A stretch of 12,933 nt of DNA, taken from positions 1 through 12,933 of the forward strand of contig JACDBY010000443.1 of assembly GCA_013694685.1 (NCBI GenBank). Direction: 5' to 3'. The DNA is from Actinomycetota bacterium. Lineage in GTDB: Bacteria > Actinomycetota > Thermoleophilia > Gaiellales > Gaiellaceae. The position numbers and the translations under genes are program-made. Positions 5,141-11,935 of the stretch are shown here, one piece after another; position 1 is the first letter of the stretch, and each line of letters opens with the position of its first letter. The notes beneath the pieces were generated by a model. It searched no databases, was not told the DNA's origin, and was given only the letters and a program-made list of their open reading frames with translations.

Positions 5141-6322
5141 CTACGGGACGACGTACCCCGTCGTCTTCGTGAACCTGCCGTTTCGGATCGTGTAGACGCG
5201 CGACCCCTTCATGCCGTCATGGCCCACGCTGCCCGAGGCGCCGAATTTGATCGGGTAGGTGACGCCACCGGTCAGGAAGGCCGGCATCCGCTCGAGAGCC
5301 GCCTTGATGTTCGGCCCCGAGACCTGATCCTTCGCCTTGATCACGTTGTTGATCGCCTCGACGAGGACGGCCGCCGTGTACCACCCCTGGAGGAAGCCGA
5401 GACCCTCCTTGGCGAGGTTCGAGCCGTTCGACTTGAGCCACGTCTCGGGCACGGTCATGCCTTTCAACCTGAGGGAGACCGGTGCGAACGGCTGGACGCC
5501 GAGTACCCCGTTCGCGGCCGGACCGGCGAGCTTCACGAACACCTCGCTCGCGCAGTAGTTGAGGCAGATCATCTTCATGTCGAGGCCGAGCCGCTTGATG
5601 TCCTTCGCGAGGATCGAGGCCGGAGTCGGGACGTTCTGGACGATCACGTAGTCGGCGCCCTGCTGCTTCGCCTGCAGGAGCTGGGCGTCGAAGCCAGTCG
5701 TCCCGGTGATCATCGGATACGACTTCCAGCCGATGTTCAGCCGCTTCTGCCTGATGTACTCGGTCGCCCCGGCGATCGGCGCCGTGCCGAACGCGCTGTT
5801 GTTGTGGAAGAACGCGACCTCGTGCTTGCCCGGTGTCTTCGCGATCTGCTTGAGCGCGATCTGGGCCTGCGCCGAGTAGTTCGTCGCGACGACGAAGTTG
5901 TACGGCGTGTCCTTCGGGTCGGTCAGCTGCTCGGCGTACGAGGCCGAGAGAAACGGCAGCTTGTCGTTGGTGATGCGGGATGCGAGCGCAGTCGTGTCTG
6001 CCGTGCCCCAGCCGAGGAACGCAACCGCACCGTCCGACTGCGACGCGTAGAGCTGCAGGCCCCGCGCCACGTTGTACGCGTAGTCCTGCGCCGTGAAGTC
6101 GACCTTGTCCTTGTTGGCGAAGCCGCCTCTGCGGTTGAAGTACGCCATGTAGGCCTGCTCGCCCCTGCAGTAGCTCGCACCGATGTCGGACGTCGGCCCG
6201 GTCAGATCGCAGAGCGCCCCGATCTTGATCGTCGCCTGCGAGCGGGCCTGCCCGCCTGTCGCGCCCACGAGCGCGACGACGACCAGGGCACCCAAGGCTG
6301 CTGCTGTCAGTCGAATCCTCAC
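5141..6322 (-). CDS. livK: Branched-chain amino acid-type ABC transporter substrate-binding protein (LivJ/LivK family)
   Basis: This 393-residue exported protein captures the solute and delivers it to the LivH/LivM permease. GTG 6322 is chosen because AAAGGAG lies 6 bases before it and a Sec signal peptide follows at once: RIR, then a hydrophobic core LTAAALGALVVVALVGA, with probable cleavage near ARSQA at about residue 30. There is no lipobox. The mature part has the type I periplasmic-binding fold (Peripla_BP_6): IKIGALCDLTGPTSDIGASY at 32-51, GAVAFLGWGTADTTA (98-112), KHEVAFFHNNSAFG (166-179) and a long C-terminal lobe ending in the usual GRF-containing strand. Four cysteines (38, 52, 253, 257) could form two disulfides outside the membrane. 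The ligand is not predictable; family members bind branched-chain amino acids, amides, urea or aromatic and other carboxylates. The frame remains open upstream into livM, but that part is a shadow. Confidence 0.9.
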   Translation of the reverse strand: MRIRLTAAALGALVVVALVGATGGQARSQATIKIGALCDLTGPTSDIGASYCRGEQAYMAYFNRRGGFANKDKVDFTAQDYAYNVARGLQLYASQSDGAVAFLGWGTADTTALASRITNDKLPFLSASYAEQLTDPKDTPYNFVVATNYSAQAQIALKQIAKTPGKHEVAFFHNNSAFGTAPIAGATEYIRQKRLNIGWKSYPMITGTTGFDAQLLQAKQQGADYVIVQNVPTPASILAKDIKRLGLDMKMICLNYCASEVFVKLAGPAANGVLGVQPFAPVSLRLKGMTVPETWLKSNGSNLAKEGLGFLQGWYTAAVLVEAINNVIKAKDQVSGPNIKAALERMPAFLTGGVTYPIKFGASGSVGHDGMKGSRVYTIRNGRFTKTTGYVVP

Positions 6323-6328
6323 CCCTGT

Positions 6329-6335
6329 CTCCTTT
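6329..6335 (-). promoter_or_regulatory. Shine-Dalgarno site for the substrate-binding-protein gene
   Basis: AAAGGAG on the minus strand, 6 bases before GTG 6322, is the clearest ribosome-binding site in the operon. It settles the start among several possible in-frame codons and suggests stronger independent translation of the binding protein than of its overlapping neighbours. Confidence 0.75.
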
Positions 6336-6354
6336 CTTGCGGCGTGTGCCGCGC

Positions 6355-7407
6355 TCAGTACCGAAACGGCCATAGTCGGAGGTAGTCCTTGCTGCGTTGC
6401 CAGATGCGCGCGAGCCCGCGTGGCTCGAAGATCAGGAAGAGCACGATTGTGAGGCCGAAGATGATCTGCTGGATCGCCGGCAGGTTCTCCTGGACGGAGG
6501 GGAACGAGCCCTGCAGGTTGCCACCGAGCTCCTGCAGAAAGGCCTGGAGGCCGATGATGAACGCCGCGCCGTAGATCGCTCCCGAGACGCTGCCGAGTCC
6601 CCCCACGATGATCATCGCGAGGTAGAGGATCGAGATCTCGAACGTGAAGCTCTCCCAGGTCAGGAACGTGTCCCGGTAGGCCGTGAGCGCGCCCGCGACC
6701 CCGGCGAACGCCGACGAGAGGGCGAACGCCAGAATCTTGTAGCCGGCCACGTTGACCCCGACCGCCTCGGCGGCGATGTCCTGGTCGCGGATCGCGACGA
6801 AGGCTCGCCCGACGCCCGTGCGAAAGAGGTTCGTCGCGAGGACTGCTGCCACGGCCGCGAAGGCTGCGATCACCCAGAACCACTCCCATGTCCCGCTCAC
6901 CGTCCAGCCGAAGACGGTTGCGGGCTCGACGATCGCGAGCGGCTCGGCCGCACCCAGGAAGCTCAGGTGGATGATCGACCACGTGATGATGACCTGGCTC
7001 GCGAGCGTCGCGATCGCGAGGTAGAGGCCCTTCAGCCGCAACGCCGGCAGTCCGAAGAAGCCGCCGACGACCGCGCCGACCACTCCGGCGAGCGCGACCC
7101 CGGCGAGGGGATTGAGACCGGTGTGGATCGCCGTGAGCCCCGCGGTGAAGGCGCCGACGGCGAGGAATCCGCCCTGGCCGAGGCTGATCTGGCCGGTGAA
7201 GCCGACGAGGATGTTGAGACCGATCGCCCCGATCGCGGCGATCGCGATCTGAGTTGCGACCTCGAGCCAGTACACGGAGAGGAGGAACGGGGCGACCGCA
7301 ATGGCGAGCAGGACGAGGGCGAGCCTCGCCCTCTCGAGCCACGTCCGTCGGAGCAGGAAGTCCTGGCGATACGTGCGGCTGTAGACACCGGTCGTGATCG
7401 TCGACAT
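6355..7407 (-). CDS. livM: LIV-type ABC transporter permease, LivM family
   Basis: This 350-residue integral membrane subunit, paired with LivH, forms the solute channel. Hydrophobic segments are seen at about residues 28-46, 50-70, 78-93, 100-120, 126-147, 174-192, 222-245, 256-290 and 312-328. Family motifs are present: NILVGFTGQISLGQGGF (65-81), GRAFVAIRDQDIAAEAVGVNV (200-220, the cytoplasmic EAA-like loop contacting the ATPases) and GGLGSVSGAIYGA (269-281). About 25 mostly polar residues precede the first helix. ATG 7407 is chosen because it forms a TGATG overlap with the livH stop and the protein then has the normal LivM length; the open frame further upstream is antisense to nothing real and lacks membrane character. 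The stop is 32 bases before the binding-protein start. Confidence 0.92.
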   Translation of the reverse strand: MSTITTGVYSRTYRQDFLLRRTWLERARLALVLLAIAVAPFLLSVYWLEVATQIAIAAIGAIGLNILVGFTGQISLGQGGFLAVGAFTAGLTAIHTGLNPLAGVALAGVVGAVVGGFFGLPALRLKGLYLAIATLASQVIITWSIIHLSFLGAAEPLAIVEPATVFGWTVSGTWEWFWVIAAFAAVAAVLATNLFRTGVGRAFVAIRDQDIAAEAVGVNVAGYKILAFALSSAFAGVAGALTAYRDTFLTWESFTFEISILYLAMIIVGGLGSVSGAIYGAAFIIGLQAFLQELGGNLQGSFPSVQENLPAIQQIIFGLTIVLFLIFEPRGLARIWQRSKDYLRLWPFRY

Positions 7408-8327
7408 CAGACTCGCTCGATCCGGTGTTGCCCGAAGAGCCCGTACGGCTTGACGAGCAGGATGAGGACGAGTGCGACGTACGGCACGAGCTCGGCCGTG
7501 CCCGTGATCCCGTTCTCCGCGATGCCGCCGATCCTGATCTCGGAGAGCTCTCGGTCGAGGTAGAAGGCGCTGTACTGGCGCAGGAGGCCGATCAGCGCGC
7601 CGCCGACGACGACGCCGAGCACGGAGTCGAGCCCGCCGAGGATCACGACCGGGAAGACGAGGAGGCCGAACGACGCGAGGTCGAGCGACACGCTCGTGAG
7701 GTTGGCGAGGAGCATTCCCGCACCAACCGCGCTCACGCCCGCGAGGATCCAGGCGAGCGCAAAGACGCGGCGGACGCTGATGCCCATCGCGAGCGCCGCC
7801 TGCTGGTCGTCTGCGACAGCGCGCATGGCGATTCCCTGCCGCGAGCGCTGGAAGAAGAGCCCGAAGCCGATGAGTGCGACGACGACGAGGCCGATCGCCC
7901 AGAGGCGGTTCTCGCCGACCTCCGCGCCGAGGATCCCGACCGTGTCGGAGGGGATGAACGCCGGCAGCGCGAGCGGGGTGGACCCCCACGCGAGCAGCAC
8001 GATCCCGAGCAGGATATACGTCAGCCCGATGGTGACCATGATCACCGAGATCACCGGCTGCCCCACCAGCGGTCGCAGGACGAGCCGCTCGACGACGAGC
8101 CCGAGCGTCACGGCGACGAGGACGGCGACGAGGACGCCGAGCACCCAGTGCAGCCCCCAGTCGACGATCGCGGCGAAGAGGACGTAGGCGCCGATCAGCA
8201 GGAAGTGTCCCTGGGCGAAGTTGATGACGCCTGACGCCTTGTAGACGATCACGAAGCCGAGCGCCGCGAGGGCGAGGATCGCGCCGTCGGAGAGCCCCGC
8301 GACGGTGAGCTGGACGAAGATGTCCAT
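7407..8327 (-). CDS. livH: LIV-type ABC transporter permease, LivH family
   Basis: This 306-residue membrane subunit is the partner of LivM. The sequence is almost wholly hydrophobic, with about eight membrane segments, and carries the LivH motifs GVINFAQGHFLLIGAY (33-48), RQGIAMRAVADDQQAALAMGI (163-183, the ATPase-contacting loop) and GGLDSVLGVVVGGALIG (231-247). It ends with the typical short KPYGLFGQ segment. ATG 8327 starts one base inside the stop of the acyl-CoA ligase gene (TGATG) and the stop overlaps the livM start in the same way, so ligase, livH and livM are probably translated as a coupled series. Confidence 0.93.
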   Translation of the reverse strand: MDIFVQLTVAGLSDGAILALAALGFVIVYKASGVINFAQGHFLLIGAYVLFAAIVDWGLHWVLGVLVAVLVAVTLGLVVERLVLRPLVGQPVISVIMVTIGLTYILLGIVLLAWGSTPLALPAFIPSDTVGILGAEVGENRLWAIGLVVVALIGFGLFFQRSRQGIAMRAVADDQQAALAMGISVRRVFALAWILAGVSAVGAGMLLANLTSVSLDLASFGLLVFPVVILGGLDSVLGVVVGGALIGLLRQYSAFYLDRELSEIRIGGIAENGITGTAELVPYVALVLILLVKPYGLFGQHRIERV

Positions 8328-10285
8328 CAGCCTCGGGCCCCGGTCAACTCTCGCGAGGGCGTGTCGACGCCGTTCGTCGAGGCGATCCGCAGCGAGATCT
8401 CGCGTGAGGTCGTGCTGCCGTCCTGGTAGGCGACGACGCTCGAGATCGTCACGGTCTCGTCCTCGCCGTAGAGCGCTCGGATGATCTCGCCGTACCGCGT
8501 CGAGATCGTCCCGCGCCGCACCTTGCGCGTCCGGGTGAGCTCCTCGTCGTCGGCGTCGAGCTGCTTGTGGAGCAGCACGAATCGCTGGACGCGCATCGTC
8601 TCCGGCAGATCGTCGTTCGCGCGGGCGACCGCCTCGGCGACGAGGGCGTACACCTCGGGTTTTTGCGCGAGGTCCGTGTAGGTCGTGTAGTTCAGCTTCT
8701 TGCGCTCCGCCCACGTGCCGACCGTCTCCATGTCGATCGAGACCATCGCCGCGACATGCGGCCGTTCGCCGCCGCCGAACACGACCGCCTCCTCCACGTA
8801 CGGGCTGAACTTGAGCTTGTTCTCGATGAATGCGGGGCTGAACACCGTGCCGTCGGCCGCCTCCATGACGTCCTTCGCGCGATCGATGACGACCAGCTGT
8901 CCGTCCTCGTCGAGATAGCCGGCGTCGCCCGTATGGAGCCACCCGTCGCGGAGCGCCTCGGCGGTTGCCTCGTCGTTCCGGTAGTAGCCGCCGAAGACGG
9001 CGGGGGAGCGGAGCAGGATCTCGCCGTGGTCGCCGATCTTGACGTCCGTCCCGGGGATGCCGAAACCGACCGTGTTGAAGCGGATCGCGTCGTCCGAGTG
9101 GATCACCGCGATCCCGCAGATCTCGGTCTGGCCGTAGATCTGCTTCAGGTTGACGCCGATCGAGTGGAAGAAACGGAACACGTCCGGCCCGAGCGGCGCG
9201 CCGCCCGTGTAGGCACGGCGGACGCGCGTCAGACCGAGCTGGTTTCGTACCGGACGGAGCGCGACGAGCTCGGCGACGGCGTGCGCGACGGCGAGTCCCG
9301 GGCCGAGCCGGCGCCCCGAGAGCCTGCGGTCGGCCGCGCGGGCGCCGATCGCCTGCCCCGCTGCGAAGGTCTTTCGCTTGAGCCAGCCCGCGTCGCTCAG
9401 CCGGACCTGCACCATCGAGAGGAGGCTCTCCCAGATCCGCGGCGGGCTGAACATGACGCGCGGGCCGACCTCGCGCATGTCGGCGCGGACGGTCGCGGCG
9501 TCCTCCGGGAAGCTCAGCGTGAAGCCGGCCTGCAGACCGCACGCGATGGAGACCATCTGCTCCCCGATCCAGGCAAGCGGCAGGAAGCTGACGTATTCGT
9601 CGTTGCGCCCGATGGGATCGACCGACATCAGGCTCGACCCCATCCAGAGCAGGTTCTCGTGGCTCAGCATCGCGAGCTTCGGCTTCCCGGTCGTGCCGGA
9701 CGTCGTGCAGAGGATGGCCGTGTCGCTCGCCCGGCCGGCGGCGACCTCCGCGTCGAGCCAGCCGGGCCGCTCCACCTCGAGCTCTGCTCCACGCCGCTCG
9801 AGCTCGTCGAACGCCACGAGCAGGTCGACGGCATAGCTCGCGAGGCCGCGCGGGTCGTAGGAGACGATGTGCTCGACGGTCGCGAGTCGTCCGCCGGCCC
9901 GCAGGGCGATCAGCTTGTCGACCTGCTCCTGGTCTTCGCAGACGACGATGCGGACCCCTGCGTGGTCGAGGACGTGGTGGATCTCGTCGACGACGCCGTC
10001 GGGGTAGAGACCGACCGACCGGCCGCCGAGCGATTGTGCGGCAAGCTCTGCGATCACCCATTCCGGTCGGTTGTCGCCCAGGATCGCGAGCGTGGCATCC
10101 CGCTCGAAGCCGAGGCTCGCGAGCCCATGCGCGAACTGCCGCACGCGCCGGTGGTACGCGCCCCAGGTGATCGGCTGCCAGATCCCGAACCGCTTCTCCT
10201 GCAGCGCCACGCGCCGGTCGCCGTACCGCTCGGCCAGACCGGCGAGGAGCTTCGGGAACGTGGTGGGCTCGCTCGCGGGGCTCAC
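8327..10285 (-). CDS. Long-chain-type acyl-CoA ligase (AMP-binding, FadD/LC-FACS family)
   Basis: This is a 652-residue ATP-dependent ligase forming acyl-CoA through an acyl-AMP intermediate. All core motifs are intact: the P-loop TTSGTTGKPK at 194-203 (A3), IYGQTEICG at 383-391 (A5), LHTGDAGYLDEDGQL at 450-464 (A7), VVIDRAKDVMEAADGT (465-480), and TRTRKVRR (584-591) with the probable catalytic lysine K588 (A10). The length and the segment FSPPRIWESLL (279-289) place it with long-chain or broad-range ligases of the FadD15/FAA type and not with acetyl-CoA synthetases. Its chain-length or aromatic preference cannot be read. It sits between the LivG ATPase and the LivH permease with 4-base and 1-base overlaps, so it is made together with the importer and plausibly activates the imported acid. 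GTG 10285 overlaps the livG stop; no independent Shine-Dalgarno site is evident. Confidence 0.93.
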   Translation of the reverse strand: MSPASEPTTFPKLLAGLAERYGDRRVALQEKRFGIWQPITWGAYHRRVRQFAHGLASLGFERDATLAILGDNRPEWVIAELAAQSLGGRSVGLYPDGVVDEIHHVLDHAGVRIVVCEDQEQVDKLIALRAGGRLATVEHIVSYDPRGLASYAVDLLVAFDELERRGAELEVERPGWLDAEVAAGRASDTAILCTTSGTTGKPKLAMLSHENLLWMGSSLMSVDPIGRNDEYVSFLPLAWIGEQMVSIACGLQAGFTLSFPEDAATVRADMREVGPRVMFSPPRIWESLLSMVQVRLSDAGWLKRKTFAAGQAIGARAADRRLSGRRLGPGLAVAHAVAELVALRPVRNQLGLTRVRRAYTGGAPLGPDVFRFFHSIGVNLKQIYGQTEICGIAVIHSDDAIRFNTVGFGIPGTDVKIGDHGEILLRSPAVFGGYYRNDEATAEALRDGWLHTGDAGYLDEDGQLVVIDRAKDVMEAADGTVFSPAFIENKLKFSPYVEEAVVFGGGERPHVAAMVSIDMETVGTWAERKKLNYTTYTDLAQKPEVYALVAEAVARANDDLPETMRVQRFVLLHKQLDADDEELTRTRKVRRGTISTRYGEIIRALYGEDETVTISSVVAYQDGSTTSREISLRIASTNGVDTPSRELTGARG

Positions 10286-11130
10286 GCCGCCCGCTGCTCT
10301 CCGAGGTAGGCCTCGATCACCGCCGGGTCGCTCGAGACCTGCGCCGGCTCGCCGTCGGCGATCACGCGACCGAAGTCGAGCACGGTGACGCGGTCCGAGA
10401 TGTCCATCACGACGCCCATGTCGTGCTCGATCAGCACCACCGTGACGCCGGCGAGCTCGTTGACGTCGAGGATGAAGCGCGCCATGTCCTCCTTCTCCTC
10501 GGTGTTCATCCCGGCCATCGGCTCGTCGAGAACCAGCACGGCGGGCTGGATGCAGAGCGCGCGACCGAGCTCGACCCGCTTCTGGAAACCGTAGGAGAGC
10601 CGCCCCACCTCCTGCTTGCGGAAGGCCTGGAGCTCGAGGAAGTCGACGACCTCCTCGACGAGCTCCCGCTCACGGATCTCCTGCCGCTCCGCCGGCCCCC
10701 AGTAGAGAAGCGCAGTGAGCACGTTATGGCGCATGTGCGTGTGACGGCCGAGCATCAGGTTCTCGAGCACCGTCATGTGCTTGAAGAGCTCGATGTTCTG
10801 GAACGAGCGCGCGACGCCCCACTTCGCGATCCGGCTCGGGCGGGCTTTCGTCAGCTCGTGGCGCTTGCCGTTCTGGAGCGCGATCGAGCCTCGCTGCGGG
10901 CGGTAGAGCCCGCTGATGCAGTTGAGGAGGCTCGTCTTGCCGGCCCCGTTCGGGCCGATCACGGCGTGAATGCCGCCCTGGCGCACCGCCAGGCTGACAT
11001 CTTCGAGCGCCTGGACACCGCCGAACCGCAGGCTGACGTCCTTCACCTCGAGCTGCGTCGCACCACGTTCCAGCGAGCTCCCGTTCAGATTGTGACGGTA
11101 GGCGCGTGTCAACTCGGGCAAGAATACCAT
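10282..11130 (-). CDS. livG: LIV-type ABC transporter ATP-binding protein, LivG family
   Basis: This is the first gene of the operon and the second ATPase of the importer. From ATG 11130 it has 282 residues: Walker A GPNGAGKT (59-66), Q-loop SFQNIELF (109-116) typical of LivG, the long insert around 128-150, a signature LSYGFQKRVELGRAL (178-192) in place of LSYGQQRRLEI, Walker B VLVLDEPMAGMN (198-209) and H-loop His236. It closes with the LivG-type stretch ISDRVTVLDFGRVIADGEP. The domain really begins at LEVKDVSLRFGG (27-38), leaving an unusual N-terminal extension of about 26 residues. A good promoter (see 11121-11149) would start transcription just inside this extension, so the true start may be further down, for example a TTG at 11112; the sequence does not decide. 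Confidence 0.9.
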   Translation of the reverse strand: MVFLPELTRAYRHNLNGSSLERGATQLEVKDVSLRFGGVQALEDVSLAVRQGGIHAVIGPNGAGKTSLLNCISGLYRPQRGSIALQNGKRHELTKARPSRIAKWGVARSFQNIELFKHMTVLENLMLGRHTHMRHNVLTALLYWGPAERQEIRERELVEEVVDFLELQAFRKQEVGRLSYGFQKRVELGRALCIQPAVLVLDEPMAGMNTEEKEDMARFILDVNELAGVTVVLIEHDMGVVMDISDRVTVLDFGRVIADGEPAQVSSDPAVIEAYLGEQRAA

Positions 11131-11149
11131 TCCGCTATGTGAAAGACAA
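11121..11149 (-). promoter_or_regulatory. Candidate promoter for the minus-strand LIV/ligase operon
   Basis: On the minus strand, TTGTCT (11149-11144) is followed after exactly 17 bases by TATTCT (11126-11121), each close to the -35/-10 consensus with ideal spacing. The predicted transcript start is near 11114. That is downstream of the ATG at 11130, so either this promoter or that start codon is wrong. Confidence 0.45.
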
Positions 11150-11171
11150 CCTCTGTATCTGGAGTCGTTGT
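11146..11171. promoter_or_regulatory. Imperfect inverted repeat in the divergent control region (possible IclR operator)
   Basis: ACAACCTC and GAG-TC-GTTGT form an interrupted inverted repeat with an 8-base centre between the two divergent genes. It overlaps the -35 of the operon promoter and touches the -10 of the regulator promoter, the place expected for an autoregulating local repressor. The arms are short, so this is a weak candidate. Confidence 0.3.
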
Positions 11172-11176
11172 ACACT
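11171..11176 (+). promoter_or_regulatory. Candidate -10 element of a leaderless promoter for the IclR gene (TACACT)
   Basis: TACACT fits TANNNT and ends exactly 6 bases before ATG 11183, so the transcript would begin at the start codon. There is no Shine-Dalgarno site before this ATG. The same hexamer-to-start distance occurs at 2224-2236. No convincing -35 is present. Confidence 0.5.
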
Positions 11177-11182
11177 GAGACG

Positions 11183-11935
11183 ATGCAGCAGCCGGACGAC
11201 GTGCCACGCGGAACGCTCGGCACGGTCCGCAACGCGACGCTGCTCCTCGATCTCCTGAGTCAGGGGCCGCCGTACCAACAGCTCACCGACCTCGCCGAGC
11301 GCTCGAGTCTCTCTCTGCCAACCGTCCACCGTTTGCTCCGATCGCTTGCCGCGGCAGGGCTTGTCGAGCAGGATCCCATCTCGCTGCGGTACGGCCTCGG
11401 GGGCGAGCTCGTCCGGCTCGCCGAGCGGTACCTGGCGCGGCTGCCCGTGTTCCGTGCCATCTCGCCGTATCTCGTCGAGCTTCGCAACGCGACGAAGGCG
11501 ACGTTGCTCGCGGCCGTGCTCGTGCGCGGCTGGACGGTCTACATCGACCGGGTCGACGGCGACGACCCCGGCGGGATCTTCCGCGAGCCCGCACGGATGC
11601 GGCCGGCGTTCGAGACCGCGGCCGGCCGGTTGCTCTCGGCCAGGAGCCTCGACGCGGCGTGGGAGGACGCGCTCGCCTCTGCCACGAACGGTGATCACTT
11701 CACGGTCTCGGACCGGAGGCGCTGGGCAAAGGCGCCGTATCTCGTCATCGTCGAGGAGCCGCACGACCTCGCCGAGATCGCCGTCCCGGTGATCTCCGCG
11801 GACGGTACGGCCCTTGCCTCTCTGGTCGCGGTGGGCAGTGCCGACACCTACAGCGAGGAGGTCCTCGTCGAGCAGGTTGCACCCCGGCTGACCCGGGCGG
11901 CGGCGGCCGTCGCGAGAGCGGTCAGCCATGGCTGA
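11183..11935 (+). CDS. IclR-family transcriptional regulator
   Basis: This is a 250-residue DNA-binding regulator. Residues about 12-75 are the IclR winged helix-turn-helix: TVRNATLLLDLLSQG, then a first helix LTDLAERSSLS and recognition helix LPTVHRLLRSLAAAGLVEQD (45-64), with the wing around SLRYGLGGEL. Residues about 85-247 are the effector-binding domain, recognisable from VFRAISPYLVELRNAT, the AAGRLLSA motif (146-153, the family's T.xGKxLLA) and the closing PVISADG...AVGSADTYSEE stretch. IclR proteins sense small carboxylates or aromatics and usually control the adjacent gene set; the divergent LIV/ligase operon and the downstream synthetase-like gene are the obvious candidates. ATG 11183 is preferred over TTG 11168 because the TTG lies inside the candidate promoter. 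The stop overlaps the next gene by 8 bases. Confidence 0.9.
   Translation: MQQPDDVPRGTLGTVRNATLLLDLLSQGPPYQQLTDLAERSSLSLPTVHRLLRSLAAAGLVEQDPISLRYGLGGELVRLAERYLARLPVFRAISPYLVELRNATKATLLAAVLVRGWTVYIDRVDGDDPGGIFREPARMRPAFETAAGRLLSARSLDAAWEDALASATNGDHFTVSDRRRWAKAPYLVIVEEPHDLAEIAVPVISADGTALASLVAVGSADTYSEEVLVEQVAPRLTRAAAAVARAVSHG

Noticed and set aside
4319..6385. Very long open frame on the plus strand opposite livF and the binding-protein gene
   Set aside because: It is antisense to clearly recognisable genes, is composed mainly of Arg, Asp, Glu and Leu as expected of a GC-rich shadow frame, and shows no family motif.
6355..7989. Extending LivM upstream of 7407, and the binding protein upstream of 6322
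   Set aside because: The extra residues lie over neighbouring permease genes, are Arg/Pro-rich, lack membrane or domain character, and the chosen starts have an overlap or a strong Shine-Dalgarno site.
8567..10309. Long plus-strand open frame opposite the FadD-type ligase
   Set aside because: The ligase on the other strand has every ANL motif in order; the plus-strand frame has biased Arg/Asp/Glu/Val composition and no domain.
11168..11182. TTG at 11168 as start of the IclR gene
   Set aside because: It overlaps the candidate -10 hexamer TACACT, has no ribosome-binding site, and adds only five residues outside the winged-helix domain.
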